From Tigriopus japonicus (lineage: Eukaryota; Arthropoda; Copepoda; Harpacticoida; Harpacticidae): DNA of 64,000 nucleotides. The stretch lies in NCBI GenBank assembly GCA_010645155.1, contig JAAGOF010000251.1, positions 462,190-526,189 on the forward strand, read 5' to 3'. Each line of letters begins with the position of its first letter. Position 1 is the first letter of the stretch. Positions 38,181-50,600 of this stretch are shown in pieces. The notes below the pieces were generated by a model that was not told where the DNA came from, ran no database searches, and worked only from the letters and a program-made list of their open reading frames with translations. The position numbers were made by a program, and so were the translations under genes.

Positions 38181-38182
38181 TA

Positions 38183-41100
38183 GGTACAGGGGTGTCCAAG
38201 AGCAACACATATACTAAAAATCTTATAAAAGTGACATATGATTTTGTGGGAAATATTCCATGGCATTGGCTAAAAACCGAAAAACGAGCCAGAAAAACTT
38301 ACTCTGAAATGGTTCTAAATCTCTTGAGAACCTCAAATAATGTGGAAATCTAGCAAGATATAAATCTAATGGCTGAATTTCACAAGGCACAAATTTGAAG
38401 TTGTTTCCTTTAACTGATATTTCTTCATTTTTATCTTCAAATTTATTAGTGTTATATTATTAGTTGCGTTTCGAGTAATTCTTTGTTTGGCATGGGACAA
38501 CACTAAATACGAATGACCTTGTACAATAGATAAAAGTGGAAATTTATCTTCTGAAGAACAATCTTTTCCTAAATTTCAACTTGAAAATCGAATCCCATAA
38601 TCATCTAGTGTCCAAAAAAGCTAATTAACAATGATTTTTTCTCATTTATTCGCGTTCTCCGAAGAACTGCCCTCTTTTTGCAGACCCTCTTCGATGCTTC
38701 GAGTGCATATTTAGATTCGCAATACAATGAGTGTCTGTTGTGTGGTGTCGAGAACTGGTTAACCAGGCACACCATGAAGTTTCCTACTTTAATTTCGAGA
38801 AATTAAGCACACGCAATCCCTTAAATAATGATGGGCTTTGGACACCCCGACAAGAGTACGTACAGTAAATACTAAGTAAGGACGAGGCAAACTTGAGGAC
38901 ACCTAATTTTCCTTTGGACATGACACTTTTGGGCTAGACGCTTCAGTTCTCCCCCTCAAATGGAAATCAAGACATCTAGTATGAGAAAATTCGCAATTGT
39001 GGAGAACTAGCAGATACAGACACCAAAATGGATAAAGAAACTCTGGAGAGCTTTCGAGTGTTTATAACAAGAATTAGGGAAAAAATAAAAGAAAATTTGC
39101 ACTCCTGGCCAAGCTCAAATGAGCAAGTTTTACTTTGGAAGTGGGATAGCTAAAATTTAAGGCGGTTACTTTCGATTTTCAGTCGTCTAGTTTACATCGA
39201 GTGGGTTGTTTAATCTTCGGTCATTGCGTTTATTCAAGTGTAATGAGCAATCATAAATTACATTGATTTGAATCTCGTGTTGACAAATTCAAACTTGTGC
39301 CAGATCGAAATTGGTGGTTGGGTGCCAGCCACAAAACAATCAGTGAGAAGTGCATAAAAACGACCCAATCTCTGGAACGACATCTCTTATATCACGTTTT
39401 TATGGATTGGCAAGCTTTTTTTTCATTAAGTGGGCATAAACACAATGTCAGACTTTTATGGCATGTTTGCTTTAAAATTATTTTCAGCCCAAACATATTT
39501 TTTCAATAAAACTGCCAGAGTTGTTTGTTCAAGTACAAATCAAAGATAAATATTTACAGTATGTTAATGATATTTTGAAAGCGAAAGTAATAAAAAAATA
39601 CAATAAAGAACTAAAAACAAAAGACACATGAAAGACTTAAAAGGTCGAATGATTTGAGCTTGGGGATGCATTATTCCACTTTTTTCGAGTTTTTTTAACG
39701 CTCTCATGCTTCTAAAATGACGTTAAGTGAAAGTCAGTTTTTAAAGTACATGCTTCAATTCACCTCAAATTCAGAAAACTGAGACCCTAATAGGTTAAAA
39801 AGTATTGATAAAAATTGAAATCATTTGTAGATAATGGCATTTGAGGTTGGTGGAAAAGAATACAATTCATAAGAAATCAGAAAGATAGTAAAATATTTTT
39901 TTTTTTGATAAAAATGGTTGAGACAATGCAACATTTAAAATAATGCGCTCTCAAGTTTAACTTCGGTCGGATTGCTTTTAAGAATACAAACATATCTTTT
40001 TTGCCTTTTGAATATCTTAATTTTTGCCTCATGTTTAATGAAGATTGGGTCCCCAGAAATAATAAAAATACACTCAATCAATGCTCTGAAAAGTGGACTA
40101 AGGTGAAAAATACCAGAATTATCATTTTATGTCTCATCGTACCGAATTACTTTTTCGTTACGTAGACGAGAGTATGCGATCTAAAGAATTCGTTTATGAA
40201 TTATCAACTCAATTAACCATTGGTTTCAAAAGTTAAGCACTCTCCAATATCGCTACAGAGAAGAGCATAAATGAGCAAGTTGACCCTCTTTTAGTAAAAG
40301 AAATTGCACAAAAAGGCCAATTCCTTTTGACTCTAGATGAGCTATGATGTTAGCTTTGAGAAGACAATGCACAACTTTAAACTCGAATATTACTTTGATT
40401 TGAAATCTAAATACGTGATTGATACACTAACTCAGTCAAGAAACAATAATTCTCTTAAATAACCTCGTCGTCCAGACTTTAGTCGTTCTTGGCTGAATCT
40501 CTTTCGGAATTGGTGATCCACCCACTTTGTTCTGACGTCAGGTTAATCCACTTGACGACAGAAAAGAGTGTTCCTTTGTTACATCAAATTTGTTGATCCT
40601 TCAGTATGCTACTGAAAAGGTTTTGTTTCAAAAGACCCTCTTGATTTGATTGCCTCCCAAACAGATCATTCGCGTTGTTGCAGCCATTGCAAATAATCGC
40701 GATTTTTCTCTGACAGGCGCACTTGATCCAAGGCAGACATTTGCATTTAAAAACTTTAAAGCCCAGCGAGGTCCACGGTCAAATGAGCCTGCCAGTCCAA
40801 GTTCTAATTAACTAGTTGAAGACGATCCAATCGGATATGGCACTCGCTTATGTACTTGTGATCACGCCAAACTCAGAACTCTCGGCTCAAAGTTCGTCTC
40901 ATTGAGTTTTGTTTCAATGGGCAAAGAAATCCGTTGACACCTGAACATGGCACACAAAAAGTAGGGTTCAATCCAATCATGCAAAAAAAGGGGCACGCCG
41001 GAACTAGTTTCTTTTTATTACATTGATCAACTGGGGACTAGTTTCGTTTCACCGATACACACATTGAGTGTGTGAATTTTTGATGGCGGACGAATACGTC

Positions 41101-41988
41101 AATGCATTTCTCCAGGATTCGACTTCTTCTTTTTCTTGGATAGTAATGCCCATCCTAAGCAGAACTATGGAAAAATATCTCATAAATGCACTTTTTATGC
41201 ACTTCCCATTTTTTGGTTCTCTTAGTGTCATACACATACCTATATTTCCACCCTAATATCGATCATGTTATGGAACGGTAAGGATCGAACCTGGATCAAT
41301 GGGACCCTTGGAAGTCAATTCGGCCAAGCCGGAAAATTCAAATACGATGGAACGAATTCGGAGGTTAAGTAATCGAAATGGAACATGAATGTAATTCCCG
41401 ACTTAGCTCGAAAACGTTGCCTTCGCTGGAAGCTGATTCCATTATTCCATTTGCAAAATTGATTTCATATTTGAGTAGGTCGAAATCAGTTTAAGTAATT
41501 TTGCAAACACACCCTACGTCGTTGAATGTCGAGGGCTTTTTAAAAGCTTCTCTTTCTCTCCCCTCTCCTTGATTGTCTCAATGAAGCCAGCATTCAAAAT
41601 TCAAAGCGAATGTCTTCTTGCCAATTTAGACATTGTTCTACGGGGAAAGGTTGGCAAAAACTCGAGTCCAATCAGACTAGCGAAACCAGGGTGGTATTAA
41701 GCTCTGACTACAGATTAACCAATCTACGCTAAAGATTTCACAATGGGAACGCTTTTAATCCCTAATCCGACCATCTGCTAACCAAAGATAAACGGTACCA
41801 CCTTCAAAATAGTTTGTGTTCCAAACGGTTGAAGGGTTATGTACTCTTTATATGGACCGTGTTCCAAGCGTGCGTTCCCGGTTTCTTTTCCTGTTTGCTT
41901 TTTCAAATTAGATGACGAGCGCTTTATGGTACATTCTACTTATGGAAATGTCAACCATGTCAGTTAATAATAATGTCTTAAGAACTTG
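38183..41988. other. AT-rich intergenic DNA
   Basis: No gene or clear repeat is supported. A tRNA-like segment on the minus strand near 41340-41275 (TTGGCCGAATTGA, then GGTTCGATCC) is discussed as a finding. Confidence 0.45.
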
Positions 41989-44268
41989 TTTATTTCTTGA
42001 TTTTCACAATGCTGTGTATGCCTGATGAAACAAACAAAAGTCGCAGTTTGACCTGACTTAACAGAATATAGTGGTATTATCATTATTCTTTTATCTATTG
42101 CATATTTACAAGGGACTCAAGGATTGTAGCTGTTGTAGTTGTTGTTCTGGGTACGTTAAAAGTGGCGTTAGGGACAAAATGGGAGGATATATATTGGTGC
42201 AGAGTCACGAGGATCCGCGATTTGATTCTTTTTCTGGTGGATAATGGTGTTTCTTGGGGGATGGACTGTAAAAATTGTTGATGGAAATCTTGACCATGGG
42301 GAATCAGGAAGCGTTCTGAGAACTCTTCTAGAGGCGGGACAATGGGCGGGGCAGAGAATGGTAGATTGGAGTGGGAGAGAAAGAGAGACTGTTGTTGAGG
42401 TGGTTGTTGTAGTAGTTGTTGGATTCCAAAGCTCGAACTTATGTTACTGCCTTTACTAGTTTATGGTGGTGGTGGTGGTGATGTTGGTTGGTGAATATAC
42501 GAGGAAATATTGGCTTCAAGAGAGACGGGGTGAATTGGCGATTCGGCAAAAAAGGGTGGGGGATTATTTTTTTCGGAACGGGAAAAGAATAAGAAACATC
42601 TTCAGACTGACAAGTGTAGGTTCGAACGGTTTGATTTTGAGGATCACGCACATGACAGAGGAAAGCAAGAGAAAATAGGCATTAAATTTAAGAGTATAAT
42701 GATAACAAAAAGATAAGGAACGGATCAAATTCCACTTTCCAATTCGGAGGGGTGGATGCTGTTGATGAAATAGAAGTGGTGGTTGTCGTCCTTGCAATGC
42801 GTTTCAAGGACAAGCCTTTTTTGGGTTTGGTTTGCCGGTTCAACGGAACTCTGACGTTCAAGTGACATTGAGCTCAGGTCCAGATGATGTAAATTTAGCA
42901 ATGTTTCACTTATTAAATATCACACATAATTTTCATGTCGAGCACAGCCAGTAATAGTAGTGTTCATCGTTGGTGTTTGTTCTTCGATTTTGTTCTGCTT
43001 CGTCTTAATTGTCGACATCATCATCATCGTTGTCTCATTGGGCGCGAATCGATGCCAACAGAGCCATCTCGAGTATACACCAGGTACGGAATAGCATTAT
43101 TGATGCAGTTGAACAGGGTCGTAGTAATATCAATGGCATTTATGGACATTGGATGTCCAGGGTCGTTTGCTTTGGAAATAGGGGTCGGCATTGAATGCCT
43201 CGAGAATACAATCTCACACACAACGACTTGATCAAGGGAACAGAACGCGAAAGATTCTGGGCGAAAAAGGAAAAGAGAGGGACCACTGAAGGTGAATTTG
43301 ATGGAACAACAGGATAATGGGGAATTGAGGAACGAGGGAGGGAGATTCATGAAATATTCTTCCTAACATTGGTTCTACACAGGTTCTCGGAGGACTCAGG
43401 TGAGTGACTCAACAATGAAAATCAAATGGGGGTATTTGATGGCTAAAAGAAGGTCAGGGGCAACGGGACGCTCTGGAATGGGTTGGAATTTTGTATCGCT
43501 TACTTTCAATGCTCCTGTTAAGAATAGGGAGATGAAAAATTGGAACACTCGAAAGTGGGTTGCTACAAAGTCTGTGATGAATGACAATCAAAAGAATTAT
43601 GGCGCAGTTAAAAGTGATGTGGGTGTACGGGGAAAGGAGAAAGGATGAGCGCCGGCGTCAAGTGATGTCTAACATTGGGGGAGGGTAGTGAATGGTAATA
43701 GAATAGTTATGGGGTGGTGATGGTAGCTTTAAAGAGACAGAGAGATAGAGAGAGAGATCACTCCTTGGTCCATATGTGTGTCTTTCATAAGGTTTAAAAC
43801 ATTTTGATTCTTTTGAAGAAGATGAGAGTAGAAGCAACAGAGATTGGTGACTTTCGAACACCTAAAGAACAATTGTTCGTGGCGGAGACAAGGAGCAACA
43901 GGAGCGTCGGTAACGAACTTGTCTTGCTTGGCAAGAGCTGCTGATTGACCTTGTCACTCTGAAGGCCAAGTCAACCATGGGAGCAGCGGCGACGGGAATG
44001 ATGCTGTTCAGACAAGACTGAGTCCTTCCATCAGACCTTTCTGGCTTCTGGTACTTTTTCTCCTTGGCAGTAGTATTTTTTGTTTGTTTGTGTACTGTAC
44101 GTCGAAGAGGGGTATTGGGAGAGCTCGAGCATCACCGAGATCCTCTTGGAATTGTAATTCAAGTACGTGAAAGAGGGAAGGAAAAAGATGATAATAATCA
44201 GAGTAAAAACACCCGTTTCTTTTTGTCGCTTGGGCGTGCCACGACACGCCTCAACAGTTTTGCATTCA
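41989..44268 (-). other. Probable long 3' UTR or 3' flank of the MBD gene
   Basis: There is no coding exon downstream of the MBD stop. On the minus strand the first AATAAA I noted is at 41994-41989; if used, the 3' UTR would be about 2.3 kb. Triplet runs (ACC/AAC on the minus strand, near 42390-42485) resemble those in the coding exon. The extent of the UTR is a guess. Confidence 0.3.
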
Positions 44269-47200
44269 CTAGTCGTAGAAGTACGAGTCTTCAAAGCCCT
44301 CTTGGCCCCCTTGAAGCATGTTGATTGTTCGACCGAGGCTAAAGGCTTTCTCGTGAGCATTTTCGTGACCGTGAGAATTCGCCACCGAGGAGAGGCTGAC
44401 GGCCTGTGTGGGATTGGCCATCACAGAAGTGGGCGAAACCGAGATGGCAGTGCTGTAGCAAGCAGTTGAGGCAACCTGGTGAGCTGACGCCCCTTGGGAC
44501 TTCTCACTCGAGAGGTTGTTGATCTTGTCGGCCAGGTCCTGGTCGTCATTGAGCTTCGTGGCAGTGAGAGAGCCGCCCAAGGATTGAAGACCCATCTTCA
44601 GGTCAGTGCTGTACCCGTTGTGAAGCTCGTTGTTGGTGGAGCTTCCAATCAGGTCGGCCATTTCCGAGGAAGGGAAGAACTCCGAGCCCATGGTACCGCC
44701 TTTGTTCATGATTGGGTGGTGATGGCCTCGCCCTAAGTGGGCGTACGGCAATGGAGACCCGCCGCCCAGAGGGTTGAACTCATTGGGAGGAACGTCTAAT
44801 ACGTTCGCATTCGGGGGGTTGTCCATGTGAGGATCAAATTGGAAGTTATTGTAATCAACAAAGGAGCTCCCGCTAGTGGGCATCAAACCAGCTCCCGTGG
44901 TCGTGGAGGCCGTGCTGAATGCCATAGAGGGTGGGATATAGCTGTTCAGAGAATAGGTGGGGGAGTAGGAGATGGATGCGGGACTGCAACTGCCCGGATG
45001 GGTTCCATTACTCCCGGTACTGCCTGACGAATTGTGTCTACTTGCCGCACTCGAGTCCAGAGTGCCTATTGAGCTGCTCACCGTTCCCACGCTTGATCCA
45101 CTCGTATTGCTCGCATGATTGGTCCTCGATTCGATGTGTCTGCCATAAGGAGTGAAGTCGAAGTCTTCCGGGTCATGGGTGAGGTTGTTCTTCTCAAAGA
45201 AACTTTTGAGCTTCTTCCTCGAAGCAAACTTGACGCCACAAGGACTATAGATATACACGTCCCACCGTCCCGCTTGTTTCCCATGCTTCCTCTGCTTGAG
45301 CTTTCGTATCCAACCCGAAGGTAAGGTCTTATCTGTGAACTTCAACACTTTGGGAAGGTGAGCAGGTCTTCGCCCGATCTTGACATGAAGTGAGGCCTCT
45401 CGAGGAGGCCTTTGCTTTGGTGGCCTTTGAGCAATAGAACTGTCCAACATGCTATTCACTGGACCTGACGAGGGAAAGTAAGACGGCGAGGTTCCCACAA
45501 AACCTCTAGTTGGTATTGAACTGGCTGCTCCCATTCCGAAATGAAAATTCTGTTGAGCAAGAGAGGGAGCTGCGGCTCCCACAGCTGTGGGGCCAGCTGC
45601 CGTGACTTGGGACTGCATAAAAGTTTGCATTTGTTGTTGCTTGTTGTTCTGCTGAATTTCCTTGGCCTGCACCTTGGAGATATCCACGTTAGGTGCCAAT
45701 GGTTCATCCCTGTTGTTGGTGCTAGGCATGGGCGTTCCCTCCCTCGAGGAGAGAGCGGACGACGGGGTGATGGCTCGCCCTCCCCCTCGGTCCATGTGTG
45801 GCGGGGAGGAGGCGGAGGAGCTTTGTACTGAGTTATTTGCCCCACTTGGGTACCTGAACTTATTACTCGAGGCATCGTTTCGATCAGAGGCCGGCGACAG
45901 ATTGCCATTGCTGTCGATGTTGTTGGAAGGAGAGGAAACATTGGGGTTATGGGGACTGCTAGTGGTGTTGGTGTTGGGTGTGACGTTGTTGTGGTGTTGG
46001 TGGCTGTTGTTATTGTTGTTGTTGAGGATGTTGTCCATCTTGGCGGCAGCTAAGGAGTAGGGCGAGGTCTGAGATCGGGTTTGTTGGGGACTGACAAGAT
46101 CGGTTGAGACAGCTGAAGCCGGCAGGAGCCTCGTGGGCTGAGGCCTGGCCAAGAAATACCTTTGTTGGTGCTGTTGATTTTGTGGTTGAGCACTGTGATG
46201 CTGTTGGGGATGTTGGGGGTAATCTCCCCCGCCCAAGGGGATGTGGGTGGTAGGCGTGATTTGGGAGGTATAAGGAGATTCAAAAGCAGAGTACGAGGAC
46301 GAATACAATGCCTGGTGGTGAGCGGGTAGACCTGTGTCGTACCTGTGCGAGTAGTTCGTGGCAATTGGGTGTTGGGAGGCGGCCAGATTGATTGACGGAA
46401 AAGGCACTGTTCGATCCCCAAGTCCGGTCTGCTCCAAACGTGAAGCAGCTGTGGGAGCCATTGTGGCAGCGGAATGGTACAATGCAGCTGCAGTAGCTGG
46501 GTAGTGAATGTAAGGCCTCAGGTAATCGGTAGCCGGTTGCATAGTTGCGTTGTGGCCCGAGAGGACTGCACTGGTCCCAGTGTGGCCACCACTCGAAACT
46601 TGGAGTGGATGGTGCGGGTTTTGGTATGATTGAAGGTAGTTTGGTTGTTGCTGTTGTTGTTGTTGTTGTTGTTGATGATGGGGATGATTTTGTTGAAGTT
46701 GCTGGTGTTGTTGTTGTTGATGATGAAGAAGATGGTTTTGTTGTTGATGATGTTGATGCTGATGGGGGTTGGTTTGGCTACGGTTTAAACCCACTTTGTC
46801 TTGTTCCTGCTTTAGTCTCAGGGACTCACTACTACTATTCACCAAGTTCCTGGTTCCACTATTTAAAAAGTGTTCGAAAGGTTTTTGTTCTTCAACGTAC
46901 CGCTCTTGGAGAGGCTGTTGTTGTTGCTGTGCACACGTTGGTGCAGAAAAATGCACTGAACTCGAGGTCGAGGCCAGAGGGGAGGACAACGAAGAGGACG
47001 CGTTGCTGAAAGTAAGAGGAGAAGGGCTGCTGCATCGGAAATCACTGTTCCTTCTTCTTCCTTCTCCTTTTGTTAAGCCTGAGGAGTCTCCAAGTAATGT
47101 TCCACCACCCACTACACCACGATCGTGTCTAGCGGAAGGTACAAAGGGCACAACCGTGGAACACAAGTCGGAACTCGGTTGAACGACACTGGCGGACCCT

Positions 47201-47640
47201 CCGACCGCGGAGGACGATGAATTCGAACTCGTCGAGTTAGCTGCTACGCTTTTTGTGCCGACAAACGCGGAGGACGTCATGCGGTCCTCGTGGAGGTCAT
47301 TTGGCTTCTTCGCCCTCTTTGGACCGTCTTCTCCTTCTCTGCACAATGGTGATGAGATTGTCGGCCATAGCCATGCACTTTTGCCTGCTGAAGCAGAGGG
47401 AAACGAGGTCGAAGACGACGAGGACGAGGATGCACCAAAGTCGATCACCCTGTTGCTGGGTGCAATCTTGGAATCGAACGAGTATGAAGAAGTGCTCGCG
47501 TAAGTCGAAGATGAACACGAGGACGGGGATGACTCTTGAACCGATGAATGAAGGTCTGGACGCGACTGGTTGGATGATGATTGACGACGGGGATTATTGA
47601 TGTGTGCCTTTGGGTCCTCAGAGTCAAAACCTCTCCTCAT
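44269..47640 (-). CDS. Methyl-CpG-binding-domain protein, MeCP2-like MBD (1123 aa)
   Basis: One uninterrupted coding exon. The start is fixed by an in-frame TAG six codons upstream, in a 21-nt UTR piece just after a splice acceptor. Residues 1-230 are Ser-rich; 293-335 are His/Gln-rich with a pure Gln run near 320-332; Asn/His-rich tracts follow. The MBD (about 750-840) has LPSGWIRKLKQRKHGKQAGR, DVYIYSP, the FFEKN helix and DPEDFDFTPYGR, closest to MeCP2 among the family members I know. Matched to human MeCP2, R111, D121 and Y123 are kept (R784, D794, Y796), but the second arginine finger, R133, is Ala806. The C-terminal third is Ser/Gly/Asn-rich. No glycosylase domain follows, so it is not MBD4. 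Inferred role: nuclear DNA-binding regulator. Binding to methylated CpG is uncertain, given Ala806. Confidence 0.85.
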   Translation of the reverse strand: MRRGFDSEDPKAHINNPRRQSSSNQSRPDLHSSVQESSPSSCSSSTYASTSSYSFDSKIAPSNRVIDFGASSSSSSSTSFPSASAGKSAWLWPTISSPLCREGEDGPKRAKKPNDLHEDRMTSSAFVGTKSVAANSTSSNSSSSAVGGSASVVQPSSDLCSTVVPFVPSARHDRGVVGGGTLLGDSSGLTKGEGRRRNSDFRCSSPSPLTFSNASSSLSSPLASTSSSVHFSAPTCAQQQQQPLQERYVEEQKPFEHFLNSGTRNLVNSSSESLRLKQEQDKVGLNRSQTNPHQHQHHQQQNHLLHHQQQQHQQLQQNHPHHQQQQQQQQQQPNYLQSYQNPHHPLQVSSGGHTGTSAVLSGHNATMQPATDYLRPYIHYPATAAALYHSAATMAPTAASRLEQTGLGDRTVPFPSINLAASQHPIATNYSHRYDTGLPAHHQALYSSSYSAFESPYTSQITPTTHIPLGGGDYPQHPQQHHSAQPQNQQHQQRYFLARPQPTRLLPASAVSTDLVSPQQTRSQTSPYSLAAAKMDNILNNNNNNSHQHHNNVTPNTNTTSSPHNPNVSSPSNNIDSNGNLSPASDRNDASSNKFRYPSGANNSVQSSSASSPPHMDRGGGRAITPSSALSSREGTPMPSTNNRDEPLAPNVDISKVQAKEIQQNNKQQQMQTFMQSQVTAAGPTAVGAAAPSLAQQNFHFGMGAASSIPTRGFVGTSPSYFPSSGPVNSMLDSSIAQRPPKQRPPREASLHVKIGRRPAHLPKVLKFTDKTLPSGWIRKLKQRKHGKQAGRWDVYIYSPCGVKFASRKKLKSFFEKNNLTHDPEDFDFTPYGRHIESRTNHASNTSGSSVGTVSSSIGTLDSSAASRHNSSGSTGSNGTHPGSCSPASISYSPTYSLNSYIPPSMAFSTASTTTGAGLMPTSGSSFVDYNNFQFDPHMDNPPNANVLDVPPNEFNPLGGGSPLPYAHLGRGHHHPIMNKGGTMGSEFFPSSEMADLIGSSTNNELHNGYSTDLKMGLQSLGGSLTATKLNDDQDLADKINNLSSEKSQGASAHQVASTACYSTAISVSPTSVMANPTQAVSLSSVANSHGHENAHEKAFSLGRTINMLQGGQEGFEDSYFYD
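46640..46770 (-). repeat. CAA/CAG/CAT triplet tract coding Gln/His
   Basis: In-frame CAA and CAG codons mixed with CAT/CAC encode the Gln/His-rich stretch of the MBD protein. The purest part is about ten Gln codons near 46645-46675. Codon mixing suggests some purifying constraint, or age. Confidence 0.8.
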
Positions 47641-47660
47641 GACCCTAAAAGGGTTCTACA

Positions 47661-47664
47661 GCTG
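47661..47664 (-). other. Splice acceptor in the 5' UTR of the MBD gene
   Basis: The minus strand reads TATTTCTTCTGTTGCAG then CTGTAGAACC, a pyrimidine-rich acceptor 22 bases before the ATG. This implies at least one non-coding exon upstream (higher coordinates). Confidence 0.7.
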
Positions 47665-50600
47665 CAACAGAAGAAATAGCCAACGTTAGAACGCACAAAA
47701 AAATATAGCAGACCTCATGCACTCCGGCGTCATTCAAGATGATAAGCTCATTCGAAATGGTTTTATTGTTCTCTCCCCTAATTCGAGGCTAGCTTTAACT
47801 TCGGGCAAGATCGTTTCGAATCTCATTAACTGGCCAGTTAAAGAAGCTTAAAATTTAAACTATCATTGTCTTGCATCAATTCTGTCACCAAGTCAAATGG
47901 GACAGACAACCAGTTCTTTCATTCCAAAGAATCTTGTTTTCCACCGTAAACTTTCCATTTCTTAATCACTTCGCTAGCAATTCATTCATCAAGAACCTCT
48001 GTAATAGATCTGATGACAATGACAATGAAATTCATGACATTTGGACTGAATCTCTCTGTTTGAAAAGGTATTCAAGAGGTAGACCACTTTCCAAATGAAT
48101 ATGGAGGTTAAAGTGCCCCAATTTGCAACCACTTTTTATAAGCTTCCACGGTTGATATACCAAACAAGATGTAAACTATCAAGATTTGCCAATCCAGTGC
48201 GACGTCTTATGATGTACGCTTTACAAACTTCTACTGATATCAAGCTATCATGGTCAGAGGCCACTTTCCACCTGGCAAAAACCATGCTGGTTTCGAACCT
48301 GTTTGGCTCAGACTCCTTGATTTTGAAATAATATGCCAGTGAACAGTTTTTGAGACTCTCAAATATTTCGTTTCATCACACGGCTCTTCAAGCTGAATGA
48401 TTTGAAATAATCGCTCCTTTTTGCAACAACAATTTCGTGAACCCTTTCTTCATCATGATTTTGGAGATTCTGTGCCTTGTACATAGTCAGAAAATAACGA
48501 CATCGAACTAGAAAATGTCATCTGTAGAGTCTACTAATGAATATCCACATTCAAAAGGTTATTCGCAAGAGATTTGCAGATTTGTCGAGGGTAGAAAAAG
48601 TACACATAAGCTTTTAATGATTGTAAAAATTGCGATTAAAAGGTTTTACAGAGTATGCCAAAATGTATTTTATAGCGAGGAAAGGTCATTGAATATTGCT
48701 AAATTGTAAACAAATACTCGCATAAATCAAATATACTTCGGGATCCACACACTAATTAAAGATATCAATCATGAAGCAAATCTTGTGACGTGAAGCCCTA
48801 TTTTCCCTCAATTGCCCAAAGACATAGACGACATATTTGGGTCTAGATTCTGCAAAGATCCTCAAATTGTTCAAATATCCGAGAGCTTGAACATTTTGGT
48901 TCTTCAGTGTTCTAGTTGCCCCACTCAGATCTGGGACAGAAACTAATTAGAAAGTGGGTGCAATTGTGGGTTAGCTTTGCTGGTCTTTCTCTCACCCATT
49001 TCTCTGGCAAAGAGGGTTGGTCTTTACCCTAGAACTTGGGCAGAATTACTTACAGCAGCCAGCAAAGATAGACCTCGCTTGGAGGACGGAAGATTTAATG
49101 CAGACAAAGGAGATAAGACTTAAATCTTCAGACTGCATTTGTCTTCTTGAGACTCGGATTTATATGTTCCAAAATGGGGGACAACATCAGAAATGTACCG
49201 ATCGGAAAAGCCCAACTGAGTTTTGAAACACCAATTAAGTGAACCCCTTCATGACATGACAAATTTGAACTTGGTGTACTACTCACAGATTGGCAAATAG
49301 ACGACTTCTGCAGCCAAACACTTGCATACCCTAATTCAGAAAGTATTTACGGCCTTTGTCCGTCCCAACAACGTTGCCTTCATTTGCGAATGTTTTCCTT
49401 TTTTCCAGTCCATCTGTGTTCAACGTGAGATAGCCCTTCGGACTCGTGGAATTGAGTCAGAGCACGAGAAGAAGATCTTGTCCCGAATGTACAAAATAAT
49501 TCAAGATTACCCAGGCAAGTGCGTAGGCACATGCTATCCCACCCATTTGTGTTCCATCCCACGGAAAAGCCCTGGGAGCCTGTTGGCTTCTCTTCTCTTT
49601 GTCTTTGGGTTATGGGGATCTTAGTCTAGAACATACGGTCTCTTTTTTCCAGTCTTTGTCCAGCTTTGAGAATCGGGTTCAATTGAACCGATTGGATGGT
49701 CTCATGGAAACAGCTTTCAGTAATGGAAGAGAAGAATGGTGTTCAAGCACCACTTTTTTGCGATCGTAGTAGGATCGTTTTTGAATAATAAGGAGTTTGA
49801 CAATGATGAATAGTAATTACTGAGAGCGTTCATTCTCTTGGCAAGGGCAAACTAGAGTAAAGGGTTGTTGGTGTGGACTGGACAAGCAAACCAGCCAATA
49901 TGGTTGTTATTCCATGAATTTGTGGTCACTTCCTGAATTGAAATTGGAGCATTCTCACTCTTGGTTGGAACAAGGAGTTTCATAAGTTAATTTAGATTGT
50001 GTTTTCTAGCGAACAGAAAAATAAGCTAGACGTTGATAACAACTTAAAAGCTGGGAAAAGATGGCTAATCAAATAAGTGGTGATCCGATTTGAATTGGAA
50101 AATCACAAACTCCTACATGTTTTTCTTCGACAAGATTACCAAATTCTTATCAGTTTAATCCTGACCTTGTTTGCCAGTCAAAATGTGTTCCGCTCCAAGT
50201 CATAATTGCACGTAGGAAATGCAGAACATATTTTCAAGCTCACTTGAGATCTGGCTCATACGGAGTTCTGCCAATCTCCAACCAACCACTTTGAGACGCT
50301 TTCAGACGGAAAAACAACCACAGCAAATATTCGCTGCTAACATGCTTGCCAACAATTTGGTTGGTCAAAACAACCTCAAAACAGTACAAATGACGTTGGC
50401 CTTCCAGCCTTTTGTCTAATCCAAAGCGATCTCGAGACTCCCGAACGAGCGATCCAGAAGAGGTGTCATCCTCAGACGCAAATCCGTCATTGGGTGGATT
50501 ACTCCATTCCCGCTCTTGGCGGCAATCCTCGACGATTTTGGTTCGAGAACCGCGAGGTGTTCAGCTCTCTGTCTTTCTTTCTGTTTGTGTTTGCCCACTT

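Noticed and set aside
41270..41345. Functional tRNA gene on the minus strand
   Set aside because: A-box-like and B-box-like motifs are present, but the acceptor and T stems do not pair.
45456..46421. Arg/Pro-rich and other open frames opposite or overlapping the MBD exon
   Set aside because: They are shadow frames of the low-complexity coding sequence in the MBD gene.
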